NCBI RefSeq assembly: GCF_943736985.1
Contig: NZ_CALSFS010000017.1
Location: 1-64,000, forward strand
From: Clostridium sp. Marseille-Q2269
Lineage (GTDB): Bacteria > Bacillota > Clostridia > Clostridiales > Clostridiaceae
Length of the DNA: 64,000 nt
Direction: 5' to 3'
Part shown: piece after piece, positions 54,980 to 64,000 of the stretch
Layout: every line of letters starts with the position of its first letter
How positions within the stretch are numbered: position 1 is the first letter of the stretch
Notes under the pieces: generated by a model
Seen by the model: only the letters and a program-made list of their open reading frames with translations
What the model was told of the DNA's origin: nothing
Databases searched by the model: none
Translations under genes and position numbers: made by a program

Positions 54980-55043
54980 TATAAAACAAATTCTAATCCT
55001 AAAATATATTCATTTTTCTTGACCATTTATAAAACTAATATTT

Positions 55044-55092
55044 AACATCACTAAATTCATATTTTATAGCTATTTAATTTAGTGATGTTTTA
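55044..55092 (+). terminator. Terminator of the MFS gene
   Basis: AACATCACTAAAT (55044-55056) pairs with ATTTAGTGATGTT (55077-55089), followed by TTAC. It is weakly bidirectional. Confidence 0.65.
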
Positions 55093-55261
55093 CAAACCTT
55101 AAAATAAACATTTCCCGAGATTTTTAATATATTAACAAATAAAACATATATAGGATGAACTTTCAGTATATTTTTGAAAACATCAATAAGGTTACATGAC
55201 TTTTTAAAACTTTTTGTATATATATTTTATAAATAATACTATTTTTTAAAGTTAATATAAC

Positions 55262-56131
55262 CTAACTATTTTTACTAACAGCAATCCATATTTGGCTCTT
55301 AATATTTTTAGGATCAGAAAAATCATAATTAAAAGAAATTTCTGGCGCTTGTACAAGTTGATAGTCAGTTGATGGCAACCATTCACTAAATATCTTTGCC
55401 CAAGTATCTTGCAAAGCATTTGGGAAAGGTCCTTCTACTTTAAATATTGCCCATATATTTTGTGGTACATTTATTACAGTAAATTGTTCTGGGAAATCAA
55501 TATCAAGTGTTGTTATAGACCCGATGAGATGATCTAAAAATCCTTTTTCATTATAACGTCCCTCATCAAAATTATAGGACGCATTAACTACTTCTTTCAC
55601 CTGAGTATTACGATAGTTTTTAAGTAACTGTCGTTGTTCCTCAGTAAATCTATCAATTATTTTTTCTTTTATTTTGTTATTTTCCCAGTTAAATTGGATG
55701 GGTATTTTAGCACTTAATCCTACCAATTTAAATGCTGACTTTTCTTCTATTCTGTAATTCATATTTATTCCTCCCCTTATTGTTAGTTGAAAGGACATCT
55801 TAGAAAAAAGTTTAAATTCTATTGCTTCACTCACATTTGATGGAGATATTCCAAACCATTCTTTAAATGCTCTTGAAAATCCTTCTATAGATTGATAACC
55901 ATATTTAAAAGCAGTCTCCGTTATACTAGCACCCTGTTGCAATTCTATAGCGGCTTTTGACAATCGTCTTAATCTGATGTAATTACTCAATGATATTCCT
56001 GATAAAAATGAAAATATTCTTCTAAAATGATAATCAGAAACACCAGTAATAAGTTCCAATTTATGATTCTTTATATCTTCTGTCAGATGCTGTTCAATAT
56101 ACTCCAGTACAGTATTTAAATTTTCTAACAT
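55262..56131 (-). CDS. AraC-family regulator with GyrI-like effector domain
   Basis: The protein is 289 residues. An N-terminal AraC double helix-turn-helix (~8-105: LELITGVSDYHFRRIFSFL, SITETAFKYGYQSIEGFSRAF and FGISPSNV) precedes a GyrI-like/AraC-effector domain (~125-289: IEEKSAFKLVGLSAKIPI, PQNIWAIFKVEGPFPN, WLPSTDYQL). This is the Rob/BmrR-like design that binds hydrophobic drugs. It is convergent with the MFS gene, and any link to it is only a guess. Confidence 0.93.
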   Translation of the reverse strand: MLENLNTVLEYIEQHLTEDIKNHKLELITGVSDYHFRRIFSFLSGISLSNYIRLRRLSKAAIELQQGASITETAFKYGYQSIEGFSRAFKEWFGISPSNVSEAIEFKLFSKMSFQLTIRGGINMNYRIEEKSAFKLVGLSAKIPIQFNWENNKIKEKIIDRFTEEQRQLLKNYRNTQVKEVVNASYNFDEGRYNEKGFLDHLIGSITTLDIDFPEQFTVINVPQNIWAIFKVEGPFPNALQDTWAKIFSEWLPSTDYQLVQAPEISFNYDFSDPKNIKSQIWIAVSKNS

Positions 56132-56363
56132 TTTTCCATCATCCTTTCAATTAATACTTTATCTTATTTATAAATTAACTGCTTGATAATTGTTGTACGA
56201 AAAATATCAATCTTATTTAAATTACATTTTAAGAGTTTTTTATAATAAACTAAAAATACTTACAAACAATAATAAAATTTATAAAAGTGTTTATAATTAT
56301 TATTGCTGTAAGTAAATTTTTCTTAGTAGTTGATATTTATAGAACATATTATGAGAAATTACA

Positions 56364-56804
56364 CTAACTTTCCTTATTAAAAATCCCCATATCTTTTAGT
56401 TGTCTATAATACCAATAGTTTATTAAATATGGCAACAAATAACTAATAAAAGCAAATCCTATATTCCATCCATTTGAATATAGGATTTTTCCATTTAATA
56501 TACCAAGCCATTCTAGAAATGTTGTAAAAACTGCTGCAATAATCACAAGAATATAAGGATTAATTTTTGTTTTCTTAATGTAATATATCAAGTAAACAGA
56601 AAGTATTGGATATATACCTAAATCATATGGCATAGTAGAAAACTTTTCATACTGGTGGGGTGCTATGCTCCAAAACTTATAAAATATTCCCCAAGAGTTT
56701 ACTGTAAATGCTATAACACTTTGGAATGGTGCTATAGTGAAAAGAGTTTTTTTATCTTTAAAATAAAATACTACACCGGAGATCCAAGGAATTATAAAAC
56801 CCAC
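56364..56804 (-). CDS. CBO0543-family membrane protein
   Basis: The protein is ~146 residues from GTG 56804, with AGGTGA about 14 bases upstream (long). It has about four membrane helices. Family-like features: an FYFKDKKTLFTIAPFQSVIAF start, then YPILSVYLIYYI and LEWLGILNGKILYSNGWNI. CBO0543 proteins are common, unstudied membrane proteins of clostridia and bacilli. The N-terminus may be slightly short, and the function is unknown. Confidence 0.75.
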   Translation of the reverse strand: MGFIIPWISGVVFYFKDKKTLFTIAPFQSVIAFTVNSWGIFYKFWSIAPHQYEKFSTMPYDLGIYPILSVYLIYYIKKTKINPYILVIIAAVFTTFLEWLGILNGKILYSNGWNIGFAFISYLLPYLINYWYYRQLKDMGIFNKES

Positions 56805-57002
56805 TATTATATTAAATCACCTAATTATCATTTTTATATTATAATTCCCAAATTCATGAATAAATACATACATACGATTAACTTATTTTTAACTTTTATT
56901 TCTCTATTGGTCAATTTACCAATTTTAAAATTAAAATTTTCAGTGTATTCTAAAGACACATATACTGCCTTATTCCCTACAACTCACATTGTACACCACC
57001 TA

Positions 57003-57407
57003 TTAATTTTCTAGTATTTCTGTAGGAGTAGCAGTTTTAACTACTATTATTCCATCATAAGCCTTGCTTGGTACCATATTTAAAGTATAAAATCTTTTTA
57101 GTATCTTTTGCCAACTATTAAACTTTGCACCTACACTTCCCATGGCCTGTTTTTCCTCAACGATTTTCTTTAAATCACTATCGGATTTAGCCTTTTTAAA
57201 ATCCATGAAATATATATTTCCTGGTAAACTTAAAAATTCGTATACCAAGGAATTTGAATTTATAATACTAAAATTTTTATCTTTATCTTTGCTTGTAACT
57301 GCACTAAAAGTACTCTTATTAAAATCTGTTCCAATAGCATAATAGTCATTACCAAATTCATCTAGATTCAACTTAATCTTATTAACTCTCTTCTCTCTAC
57401 TTATCAT
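57003..57407 (-). pseudogene. Erythromycin-esterase-like C-terminal fragment
   Basis: The frame of ~134 residues matches only the last third of erythromycin-esterase-type proteins: DYYAIGTDFNKSTFSA, then NIYFMDFKKAKSDSDL, the MGSVGAKFNSWQKILKRFYT segment and the ending YDGIIVVKTATPTEI. The N-terminal ~300 residues with the catalytic His and Glu are absent, and the upstream sequence has no matching frame. It is therefore a truncated remnant, even though an ATG could initiate it. Confidence 0.7.
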
Positions 57408-57492
57408 AATGAATTTTTCAAATAACAGTAATGTACTATATTATTAATTACACATAATAAACTACCTGCTTAGCTGATGATTTTCTAAGCAC

Positions 57493-57527
57493 AAAAAAAT
57501 AACAGGAACCATATAAAATTCCTGTTA
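57493..57527 (-). terminator. Terminator of the GNAT gene
   Basis: TAACAGGAA (57500-57508) pairs with TTCCTGTTA (57519-57527), followed on the minus strand by T7. Confidence 0.8.
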
Positions 57528-57570
57528 CATATATTGTTAATTAATTCCCCGATTTTAAAACATTCTGTAT

Positions 57571-58007
57571 TTACAAATACTTCTTAAAACCTTGAACCAC
57601 ATCCCTATAATATCCAACTGACTCATAAAATTTATGAGCTTCTTTTCTATCTTTAGACGATACAAACATTATATAGTGAAATGCTCTCTTAGAACCATAA
57701 TCTTCTATAAACTTCATTAACTCTCTCCCGATTCCCAATCCTCTAAAAATACTCTTTACAATTACATTTTCTACAACCATAAAAGGTCTGCATTCACCTG
57801 CAATATCACGACATACAATCCCTAATAGTGAACCTAGAAGATTCCCTCTATCATCTTTAGCACCAATTAACATATAATTCTCATTAGAATTCATCCAATT
57901 GAAATTTCCCCCCATCTTTTCCCCATTTGTTTTTTCTCCTATAAGTTCTTCATATAAATCTGACAATTCCCCAAATCATCAGAACTTAGCTTCTCTATAG
58001 TAATCAA
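57571..58007 (-). pseudogene. GNAT acetyltransferase with an N-terminal frameshift
   Basis: The GNAT core is open (57571-57966): LIGAKDDRGNLLGSLLG, then VIVKSIFRGLGIGRELMKF (the acetyl-CoA loop RGLGIG) and YIMFVSSKDRKEAHKFYESV. The proper start is upstream: TTG 58007, with AGGGGG, encodes MITIEKLSSDDLG, but its frame runs out. Inserting one T in the GATGATTTGGGG run (~57,975) joins MITIEKLSSDD to the FGELSDLYEELIGEKTN frame. It is either a real one-base deletion or a sequencing error. The substrate is unknown. Confidence 0.7.
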
Positions 58008-58078
58008 TTTTAAGTCCCCCTTATAAAATTAAATCACCATTAAATATTTATACTAATCTTAATTTAATATAACTGTAT

Positions 58079-59329
58079 TTAAACAACAGTTTTTTTAATC
58101 CAATCTTTTCCTTCCACAAGTCTTGTTACCATCATAGTACATACTGTATTTCCTGTGGAATTTAATAAAGTTGCTGGAGCATCTATTATTGTACTTATAA
58201 CTGCTACTATTCCCAAAACTTCAGGTGCAAATCCATATATGCTTATAATAAGCATTGCCCCTATAAGTCCTCCACCTGGGATAGATCCCATAACAGCTCC
58301 TATTAAATAGGATACTACAATTATTGTAACTATAGCTCTAAAACTAGTCATATCTTGGCCAAACAATCCAAGCAAAAATGTTATTTTTAAAACCCCTCCT
58401 ATAACAGATCCATCCTTATGGGTATTTGCCCCTAAAGGTATAACTGTCTCTGCAATATCATCTGGCACTCCCATATTTTTTGTACTTTCTAAATTAATTG
58501 GAATACAAGCTGCACTGGAACAAGTAGCCAGAGATGTTATGGAAGGTGCTACTGAATTTTTCCAGAATATATTCACTCCTGCCTTTCCGCCTGCCATATA
58601 TGCATATACACTGAACATAATAAAGTAGTATACAGCAGTAAGTATCAAATATAATACAAATACTCTTACATATCCTCCAATTATTTGTGGTCCTATTTGT
58701 CCTATTACTGAAGCAAAATAGCATGCAAGACCTATTGGTGCTGTATACATTATTATATCTATCATTTTTATCATTACGGCAGAACCGGATTCTAAAAACT
58801 TAGCAATAGGCTTTCCCTTTTCTCCTACCATAGCTGTTGAAACACCAAACATTATTGAAAATACAATTATTTGTAGCATATTTTTTCTAGAAAATAATAA
58901 TGCAAAATCTGATACTGTAACTGTATTTACAATTCTCTGCAACATACTTATTTTTTCTTGATTTTGAACCTCATTAACTGTGTTTGCCATTATATTTTTC
59001 ATAGCGGCAGGGTCTACTCCCTTTGTAGGATTCATTATTAAAGTTCCTAGTAAACCAATTACAGCTGCAATTAATGCAGTAAAAGTAAATACTACAAATA
59101 CACTTAATAAAATTTTACCTAGTCTTTTCATATTAGACATACTTGCAATAGCTGAAGCCACACAGAAAAATACTAAAGGTACAATTGCAGTAAACATTAA
59201 GTTTAAAAACAGATTTCCTATAGGCTCTACTGCCTTTGCATTTGATCCTATAGCTAATCCCAGTACCCCTCCTAATATTACAGAAATAAGTAGTATTATA
59301 GACCATTTATAGTTTTTCCATAATTTCAT
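58079..59329 (-). CDS. Dicarboxylate/amino acid:cation symporter (DAACS family)
   Basis: The protein is 416 residues with about eight membrane helices and two re-entrant loops. Family marks: NLFLNLMFTAIVPLVFFCVAS, the serine-rich loop SITSLATCSSAACIPINL, VIPLGANTHKDGSVIGGV and the C-terminal DAPATLLNSTGNTVCTMMV. These carriers take up glutamate, aspartate, C4 acids or Ser/Thr with sodium or protons. GGAGAG precedes the ATG. The divergent AraC regulator at 59661 may control it. The substrate is not assignable here. Confidence 0.92.
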   Translation of the reverse strand: MKLWKNYKWSIILLISVILGGVLGLAIGSNAKAVEPIGNLFLNLMFTAIVPLVFFCVASAIASMSNMKRLGKILLSVFVVFTFTALIAAVIGLLGTLIMNPTKGVDPAAMKNIMANTVNEVQNQEKISMLQRIVNTVTVSDFALLFSRKNMLQIIVFSIMFGVSTAMVGEKGKPIAKFLESGSAVMIKMIDIIMYTAPIGLACYFASVIGQIGPQIIGGYVRVFVLYLILTAVYYFIMFSVYAYMAGGKAGVNIFWKNSVAPSITSLATCSSAACIPINLESTKNMGVPDDIAETVIPLGANTHKDGSVIGGVLKITFLLGLFGQDMTSFRAIVTIIVVSYLIGAVMGSIPGGGLIGAMLIISIYGFAPEVLGIVAVISTIIDAPATLLNSTGNTVCTMMVTRLVEGKDWIKKTVV

Positions 59330-59594
59330 ATTCTCTCCTCCAAATCCATATACAACTTTTTCAAGTTTATATGGTTCTCAAATCCCTATATAAATTACCA
59401 TTAAACTTAATTCTTATTACAAATTATATAATCTTTATAACAAATGTAACTCTAATCTTAATATATTAATTAGTTATATGAAAACTCTTTTTAACATGTC
59501 ACTAAATAATAACCAAATTAATTTATTAAACTATTATATAGGAACTCTAAATACTTAATATATTATATATTTAATTTTTACTATTTTTATTGTT

Positions 59595-59626
59595 AAAACT
59601 GCTATTAATATTGCAAAAACTGCTAT
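59595..59626 (+). promoter_or_regulatory. Direct-repeat activator site before araC-type gene
   Basis: AAAACTGCTAT occurs at 59595-59605 and 59616-59626, 21 bases apart (two helix turns). The second overlaps a TATAAT-like -10. This is the typical form of an AraC-family site. The rest of the 59,330-59,660 spacer is plain AT-rich sequence. Confidence 0.5.
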
Positions 59627-59660
59627 AATGAATATATATAGTATTAAGGATGGGATAATA

Positions 59661-60530
59661 ATGAAAAAACAAAATTCTTCATCAAATATAAAAAGAGGAT
59701 ATCTTAACGAAGATTTTAAATTTTTTCACTTAAAAGATGAAAAAGATATGGAATTTCAACTTCACTACCATGACTTTAATAAAATAATTATTTTTATATC
59801 AGGAAATGTTAGTTACCTTATAGAAGGGAAAGCTTATAAACTTAAGCCTTGGGATATACTTTTTGTAAGCAGTAATGAATTGCACAAAGTTATAGTAAAT
59901 AATGATGAACCTTATGAAAGAATAATAATATGGGTGAATTCAAAGTTCTTAGAACTGCATAATAAAAATAATAGTAACCTACTTAGTTGCTTTCAATTAT
60001 CTTCTAAGTATAAAATTAATCTTTTTCGTATGGAAAAACACAATATTTCCTTAATAAAGCATACATTGTTTGCCCTTGAATCTGCCACTTTAGATACTGA
60101 ATTTGGTAGTATTGTATTAAAAAATTCTTTATTTCTTCAATTAATGGTTTATCTAAATAGATTGTTTATAAATAATACCAACAATATAGAAAGAAAAGAC
60201 ATAGATTATGATGAACAAATAGAAGAAATTATAAATTATATAAAAGACAACCTTGAAAAAGATTTATCTATAGATGCTTTATCATCTAGATTTTTTATAA
60301 ATAAATATTATCTTATGCACAAATTCAAATCTGAAACAGGGTACACTCTTCATAAGTATATACAACAAAAGCGATTAGCTTTTTCTAAATCTCTTATATT
60401 ACGAGGACATAAAATTACAGAATTATATAGAACTTGCGGATTTGGAGACTATACTAGTTTTATACGGGCATTTAAAAAATCCTATGGCATATCACCTAAG
60501 GATTACTATAAAAATTTTAAGAACTTCTAA
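59661..60530 (+). CDS. AraC-family regulator with cupin sensor domain
   Basis: The protein is 289 residues from ATG 59661, preceded by AAGGATGG; an upstream in-frame ATG at 59628 overlaps the promoter region. An N-terminal cupin (FQLHYHDFNKIIIFISG, KLKPWDILFVSSNELHKV) is followed by a C-terminal AraC domain: LSIDALSSRFFINKYYLMHKF, then ITELYRTCGFGDYTSFIRAF and YGISPKDYY. It senses a small molecule through the cupin. It is divergent from the DAACS symporter, which is its likely target. Confidence 0.92.
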   Translation: MKKQNSSSNIKRGYLNEDFKFFHLKDEKDMEFQLHYHDFNKIIIFISGNVSYLIEGKAYKLKPWDILFVSSNELHKVIVNNDEPYERIIIWVNSKFLELHNKNNSNLLSCFQLSSKYKINLFRMEKHNISLIKHTLFALESATLDTEFGSIVLKNSLFLQLMVYLNRLFINNTNNIERKDIDYDEQIEEIINYIKDNLEKDLSIDALSSRFFINKYYLMHKFKSETGYTLHKYIQQKRLAFSKSLILRGHKITELYRTCGFGDYTSFIRAFKKSYGISPKDYYKNFKNF

Positions 60531-60679
60531 AAATATTTTTAATTAGATTAATTTAAATCTCTAATACAAACATTTGCTTTGTGTTCCTAACATTAATTTT
60601 AATTTATAATAAAATTATATTATTCTCTTATATTAATTTTAATCTCTTATGGGAATGTTTATTTTTTCAAGTATTAAAT

Positions 60680-60717
60680 ACAAAAAATAAAGCTAACAAA
60701 TACTACTATCTGTTAGC
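60680..60717 (-). terminator. Terminator of the padR/membrane-protein unit
   Basis: GCTAACA (60692-60698) pairs with TGTTAGC (60711-60717); TTTATTTTTTG follows on the minus strand. Nothing else was seen in 60,531-60,876. Confidence 0.7.
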
Positions 60718-60876
60718 CTAGGCATTATCTTTGAAGTTTGCTTTTAATATATTAGACTAATAATTATCTATGACATCATCTATTATCTTAAAAATTATTT
60801 TTGGTATTTTTTATCAATATCTATCATTCTAACTATTACTTATAATATCTTATATTAATATACACAATCCTAATGA

Positions 60877-61371
60877 TTATTTTTTATATTTCATATTAAT
60901 ATTAGCATGACTACTCATTCCAAGTGCTAATCCTAACATAAATCCTAAGCCAAGCATGATCCACAAAATAGGTCCAAAGATGTGACTATTGAATAAAATC
61001 TGTCCTAAAACACCAGTAATGCCACCTACTACTACACCTATAAATAAACGGCTGCCATATATAAGGCCTATTGCTTCCTGTGTAGCAGGATCCATACTTT
61101 CAATATAGTGTTGCAATTTTTCACAGTATTCATCTTTTAGTAATGGATTTTCTGGATTTTGTACTTCAAAATCAATTTTATCTTTTTGTAGTGCATCTTC
61201 TTCAGAGTAACCTTGATTCACCAAATCCTCTATATAATCTGTCATATATCCCGCTAATTCTTCTGTTTCTTCCTCATGCTTTTTTGAGCTTATTTTAAAT
61301 TTCCCAACTTCTTTTTTAGCTTTATTTATAGTATCGTTAGCCTTTAATCCTAGTATCTCAAAATAAGTCAT
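60877..61371 (-). CDS. Membrane protein, HAAS/DUF1700-like, partner of PadR
   Basis: The protein is 164 residues. The N-terminal ~95 residues are soluble and charged and include a short helical module (ELAGYMTDYIEDLVNQGYSE, then EDALQ), like the sensor modules found beside PadR regulators. Two membrane helices follow (LFIGVVVGGITGVLGQILF and ILWIMLGLGFMLGLALGM). It lies 82 bases behind padR and is presumably repressed by it. PadR plus HAAS-type membrane protein is a recurring Firmicute pair, and its output is not known. Confidence 0.7.
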   Translation of the reverse strand: MTYFEILGLKANDTINKAKKEVGKFKISSKKHEEETEELAGYMTDYIEDLVNQGYSEEDALQKDKIDFEVQNPENPLLKDEYCEKLQHYIESMDPATQEAIGLIYGSRLFIGVVVGGITGVLGQILFNSHIFGPILWIMLGLGFMLGLALGMSSHANINMKYKK

Positions 61372-61453
61372 ATCCTCTTTTTGAAGACTTTTTTAGTATT
61401 TATTTTAGCAAATTATTCTATTTGTTCTTTTATATTATTTGATATAGACATAA

Positions 61454-61795
61454 TTATTCTACTCCTTTATAAAAATTATCCATTAATTTCTTTATAAATT
61501 CCCATTCCTGCTTTTTTGCCTCTACATATAGCCTTCCCTCAGATGTGATATGATAGTATTTTCTTCTTGCAGCATTACCTTCTTGCCAATAACTTTTTAC
61601 ATATCCATTTTTCTCTAATCTTTTAAAAGCTAAGTACAAAGTTCCTTCTTTTAGTTCAAATTTATCATTACTCATCTCTTTAGCTTCCTTGGCTAGATTA
61701 TATCCATAGCTGTCCTTGTCATAAAGTAATGATAAAATAATTGGATCTATGTAACCACGAAGAACTTCTTTATCTAATTTTATCTCTCTCGACAG
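61454..61795 (-). CDS. PadR-family transcriptional regulator
   Basis: The protein is ~113 residues with a PadR winged helix: LRGYIDPIILSLLYDKDSYG, FELKEGTLYLAFKRLEKNGYV, RKYYHITSEGRLYVEAKK and a C-terminal helix. Homologues begin MSREIKLDKEVL; here the matching first codon is CTG (61795), placed 5 bases after GAGG. The longer frame from TTG 61834 would start inside the palindromic operator and is less likely. CTG may be a rare start or a mutated ATG. It heads the unit with the membrane protein downstream and is probably autoregulated. Confidence 0.85.
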   Translation of the reverse strand: MSREIKLDKEVLRGYIDPIILSLLYDKDSYGYNLAKEAKEMSNDKFELKEGTLYLAFKRLEKNGYVKSYWQEGNAARRKYYHITSEGRLYVEAKKQEWEFIKKLMDNFYKGVE

Positions 61796-61828
61796 ACTCA
61801 CCTCTTTCGGTATTATGCATCTTACTAG

Positions 61829-61856
61829 TATCAATATATTTCTTAATATATTGATA
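61829..61856. promoter_or_regulatory. PadR operator palindrome
   Basis: TATCAATATATT and AATATATTGATA (12-bp arms) flank a 4-base centre in the 5' leader of this padR, just downstream of a TATAAT (~61,868). The half-site resembles those of the padR at 23,474. The rest of 61,857-62,180 shows nothing else. Confidence 0.65.
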
Positions 61857-62189
61857 CAAATTATAAACTACTTTGGTAAATATTGATAACAATTAAATTT
61901 CCTATATGAAGTATTCTACTATAATATATACCTTGTTATAAGTTATACCTTATTATAATATATACATTGTATAGAAAGGTATACAAAATGCAAGTATTTT
62001 ATATGAATTTTTTATAATAAAGTTTTATTAATAATTATGAAACTTTATAATTTATAATCCTTAACTCAATGAATCATAATAAAATAGCTATAAATAACAA
62101 TTCTAAAATAAATTCTTATAATTATATTTCACCCATTTATTTTCATAGAACCTACAGAATATCTTTAATTTTAATATAGTAAAATAAAA

Positions 62190-62275
62190 AGATACACTAA
62201 TAAACTGTATAGATAAGCTAAGAAGTTCTTAATTTAAAACTTCTTAGCAAAACAAATTAGTTTATCAGTGTATTT
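62190..62275. terminator. Compound bidirectional terminator
   Basis: The outer arms ATACACTAATAAACT and AGTTTATCAGTGTAT enclose a strong inner stem, GCTAAGAAGTT with AACTTCTTAGC. T-rich tails lie on both strands. It ends potCD. Confidence 0.8.
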
Positions 62276-62342
62276 TTATTTTTGTAATGTTAAAATTAGA
62301 TATTTTTATTTTAACCATCAAATTAATAATATAAATTTTTCT

Positions 62343-64000
62343 TTATTTCTTACTATTTTTAATTTCAGTCCATATATCATCATAGAGTTTTGTAGATGAT
62401 CCTACATCTTTTATAAGTTCATTTCCTTGTACTGCTTTTCTTGGTGGATAAATAGCTATATCATTTAATTTATTTTTATCCATTAACCGATACGCTGCTT
62501 TGTTTGGGTTTGCATAAGGAAACTCCTCAGATACTTGAACACTTACTTCTGGTTTATATATAAAGTTTATAAACTCTTGTGCTAACTTTTTATTTTTAGC
62601 TTTTCTAGGTATTACAAAGTTATCATATTGAGGAACTACCCCTTCTTTGGTTAAAACCACTTCCAAATTAGGATTCTCTAGTTTTGCCAAATACGCTTCT
62701 GTTCCCCATACATATCCTATAGATGCCTCTCCATTTATAAGAAGTGTTTTTGGAGAGTCACTATCAAAGGCTTTTACATTAGGCATTAATTTTATCAAAT
62801 CTTCTTTAGCCTTTTTAAGTTCCTTTGGATTTCTTGTATTTATAGAGTATCCATTCTTTTGCAGCGCTAACCCTATCATGATTCTTGGATCATCTAAAAT
62901 TACCATAGAATTCTTAAAGTGACTATCCCATAAGTCATTAAAAGAAGTAATTTTCTTCTTTATTTTACTTCTATTTACCACTATATAGTTTCCTCCCCAC
63001 ATATAAGGTAAACTATAAGTATTTTTAGGATCAAATGGTAAGTTAAGTACGTTCTTATCTATATTTCCTAAATTAGCAATATCATTTTTATTTATAGGTT
63101 GAATTAATTTTTGCTTTGTCATTATTTCAATAGCATAATCACTAGCAACTACTAAATCATAAGGAACATTTCCTCCCATTAACTTTGCAATCATTTCTTC
63201 ATTAGAAGAAAATGTTGAATAATTCACCTTTACATTATATTCTTTTTCAAACTGATCAATAACAGACTGTGGTAAAAATTCCGACCAGTTAAATACATTT
63301 AACACCTGTTTCTCTGCTTTAGCAGTATTTCCAAAAATAGTGAATCCAACTCCACTAACCATTAATAGTATTACTATAGCTGAGAGTACTGTTTTAACCT
63401 TTTTATTTTTAAGCATATTTCTTCTTATACCTTCTGCTATAACTACCATACTTAAAGTAAATACCATCATTACTGTTGATAATGCATTTATTTCAGGGGT
63501 TACGCCAAACTTAACCATAGAAAATATTTTAAGTGGCAGTGTATTACTATCTGGTCCTGCAGCAAAGAAGCTTATAATAACATCATCTAAAGATAATGTA
63601 AAAGCAAGTAGTGCACCTGATATAATCCCCGGAGATATAACCGGTAATGTAACCTTAGTTAATGTCTGCCAAGGTGTAGCTCCTAGATCTTCTGCAGCTT
63701 CCTCTAGTGCGGAATCAAATCCATCTAATCTAGCTCTAACCACTATAACAACATATGAAATACAAAATGTTATATGAGCTAGTATTAATGTTATAAGACC
63801 TGCATCTAGGTGAAGAGACGAGAAAAAGGCAAGCATGGATATGCCCATAACTATCTCTGGAATAACTACTGGAATATAGAGTAGCCCTTCCATAGCTTTT
63901 TTTCCTTTAAATTTATATCTATACATACCTATAGCAGCTAAAGTTCCTATAATTACTGCAAAAAAGGTACTTACAAAAGCTATTACTAAACTATTTTTTA
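62343..64000 (-). CDS. potCD: Fused spermidine/putrescine ABC permease and binding protein (partial)
   Basis: The frame stays open to the right edge, so the true start lies beyond the window. The visible part is ~552 residues. Residues ~1-190 are the PotC permease: membrane helices and the EAA loop ALEEAAEDLGATPWQTLTK, then TLPVISPGIISGALLAFTLS. A single hydrophobic segment (VLSAIVILLMVSGVGFTIFG) then leads into a PotD binding protein (LNVFNWSEFLPQSVIDQFEKEY, SNEEMIAKL, YSLPYMWGGNYIVV, SIGYVWGTEAYL). A PotC-PotD fusion keeps the binding protein tethered to the membrane and is known in some Firmicutes. potA and potB are expected just outside the window. Confidence 0.92.
   Translation of the reverse strand, partial: KNSLVIAFVSTFFAVIIGTLAAIGMYRYKFKGKKAMEGLLYIPVVIPEIVMGISMLAFFSSLHLDAGLITLILAHITFCISYVVIVVRARLDGFDSALEEAAEDLGATPWQTLTKVTLPVISPGIISGALLAFTLSLDDVIISFFAAGPDSNTLPLKIFSMVKFGVTPEINALSTVMMVFTLSMVVIAEGIRRNMLKNKKVKTVLSAIVILLMVSGVGFTIFGNTAKAEKQVLNVFNWSEFLPQSVIDQFEKEYNVKVNYSTFSSNEEMIAKLMGGNVPYDLVVASDYAIEIMTKQKLIQPINKNDIANLGNIDKNVLNLPFDPKNTYSLPYMWGGNYIVVNRSKIKKKITSFNDLWDSHFKNSMVILDDPRIMIGLALQKNGYSINTRNPKELKKAKEDLIKLMPNVKAFDSDSPKTLLINGEASIGYVWGTEAYLAKLENPNLEVVLTKEGVVPQYDNFVIPRKAKNKKLAQEFINFIYKPEVSVQVSEEFPYANPNKAAYRLMDKNKLNDIAIYPPRKAVQGNELIKDVGSSTKLYDDIWTEIKNSKK

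Overview
This is a very AT-rich window from a low-GC Firmicute, most likely a proteolytic Clostridium of the C. botulinum group I / C. sporogenes type. That assignment is an inference from base composition, strong Shine-Dalgarno sites, a CBO0543-type membrane protein, a T-box before asnS, a guanine riboswitch before a purine permease and a fused PotC-PotD. No tRNA, rRNA or CRISPR array was seen.

Region 1 (1-19,230, all on the minus strand) is the striking part: a secreted Rhs/WapA-like polymorphic toxin locus. One complete 2708-residue gene (11031-19157) has a signal peptide, Lys/Asn-rich stalk, DNRLRE-like, YD-repeat, carbohydrate-binding-like and LamG-like segments, the Rhs core, a hydrophobic pre-tip and a variable toxin tip, followed 10 bp later by an Imm8-like gene. 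Downstream of it lies an 11-kb graveyard and reservoir. It holds three orphan tip cassettes that repeat the end of the big gene but carry other toxins: a barnase-like RNase with barstar, a CdiA-like toxin with a CPCC protein, and a third toxin with an Imm40-like protein. It also holds at least six truncated toxin tails still coupled to immunity genes (SUKH, CdiI-like, Imm11/DUF1629, DUF2247 and unknown families), several nonsense-broken immunity genes, two transposase scars, and a chain of minus-strand terminators that separate cassettes. The order fits serial displacement of old tips by new ones, with immunity retained longer than toxin.

Region 2 (19.3-24.1 kb): a candidate plus-strand small RNA, a secreted NlpC/P60 peptidase with four SH3-like repeats, a membrane MutS-like ATPase and a PadR regulator with a double palindromic operator. 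Region 3 (24.1-33.6 kb): arginine biosynthesis, with argB-argD diverging from argC-argJ-carA-carB, which supplies N-acetyl intermediates and carbamoyl phosphate. Region 4 (33.9-37.3 kb): an ECF sigma factor translationally coupled to a membrane protein, an ABC ATPase and an ABC permease. Region 5 (37.4-41.7 kb): asnS behind an Asn-specific T-box, a palindromic tandem repeat, a promoter-to-terminator unit of about 120 nt, and nupC.

Region 6 (41.7-44.6 kb): a pentapeptide-repeat gene and a chloramphenicol acetyltransferase-like gene bracketed by inverted copies of one repeat and copies of a second, MITE-like repeat. Region 7 (44.7-50.9 kb): a sigma-54 activator, LTA-synthase-like enzyme, UPF0316 protein, DegV protein and a small unknown. 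Region 8 (51-55 kb): guanine riboswitch plus purine permease, then a divergent TetR/MFS efflux pair. Region 9 (55-64 kb): AraC/GyrI regulator, CBO0543 protein, erythromycin-esterase fragment, frameshifted GNAT gene, dicarboxylate-type symporter with a divergent AraC regulator, PadR plus membrane protein, and a PotCD fusion running off the right edge.
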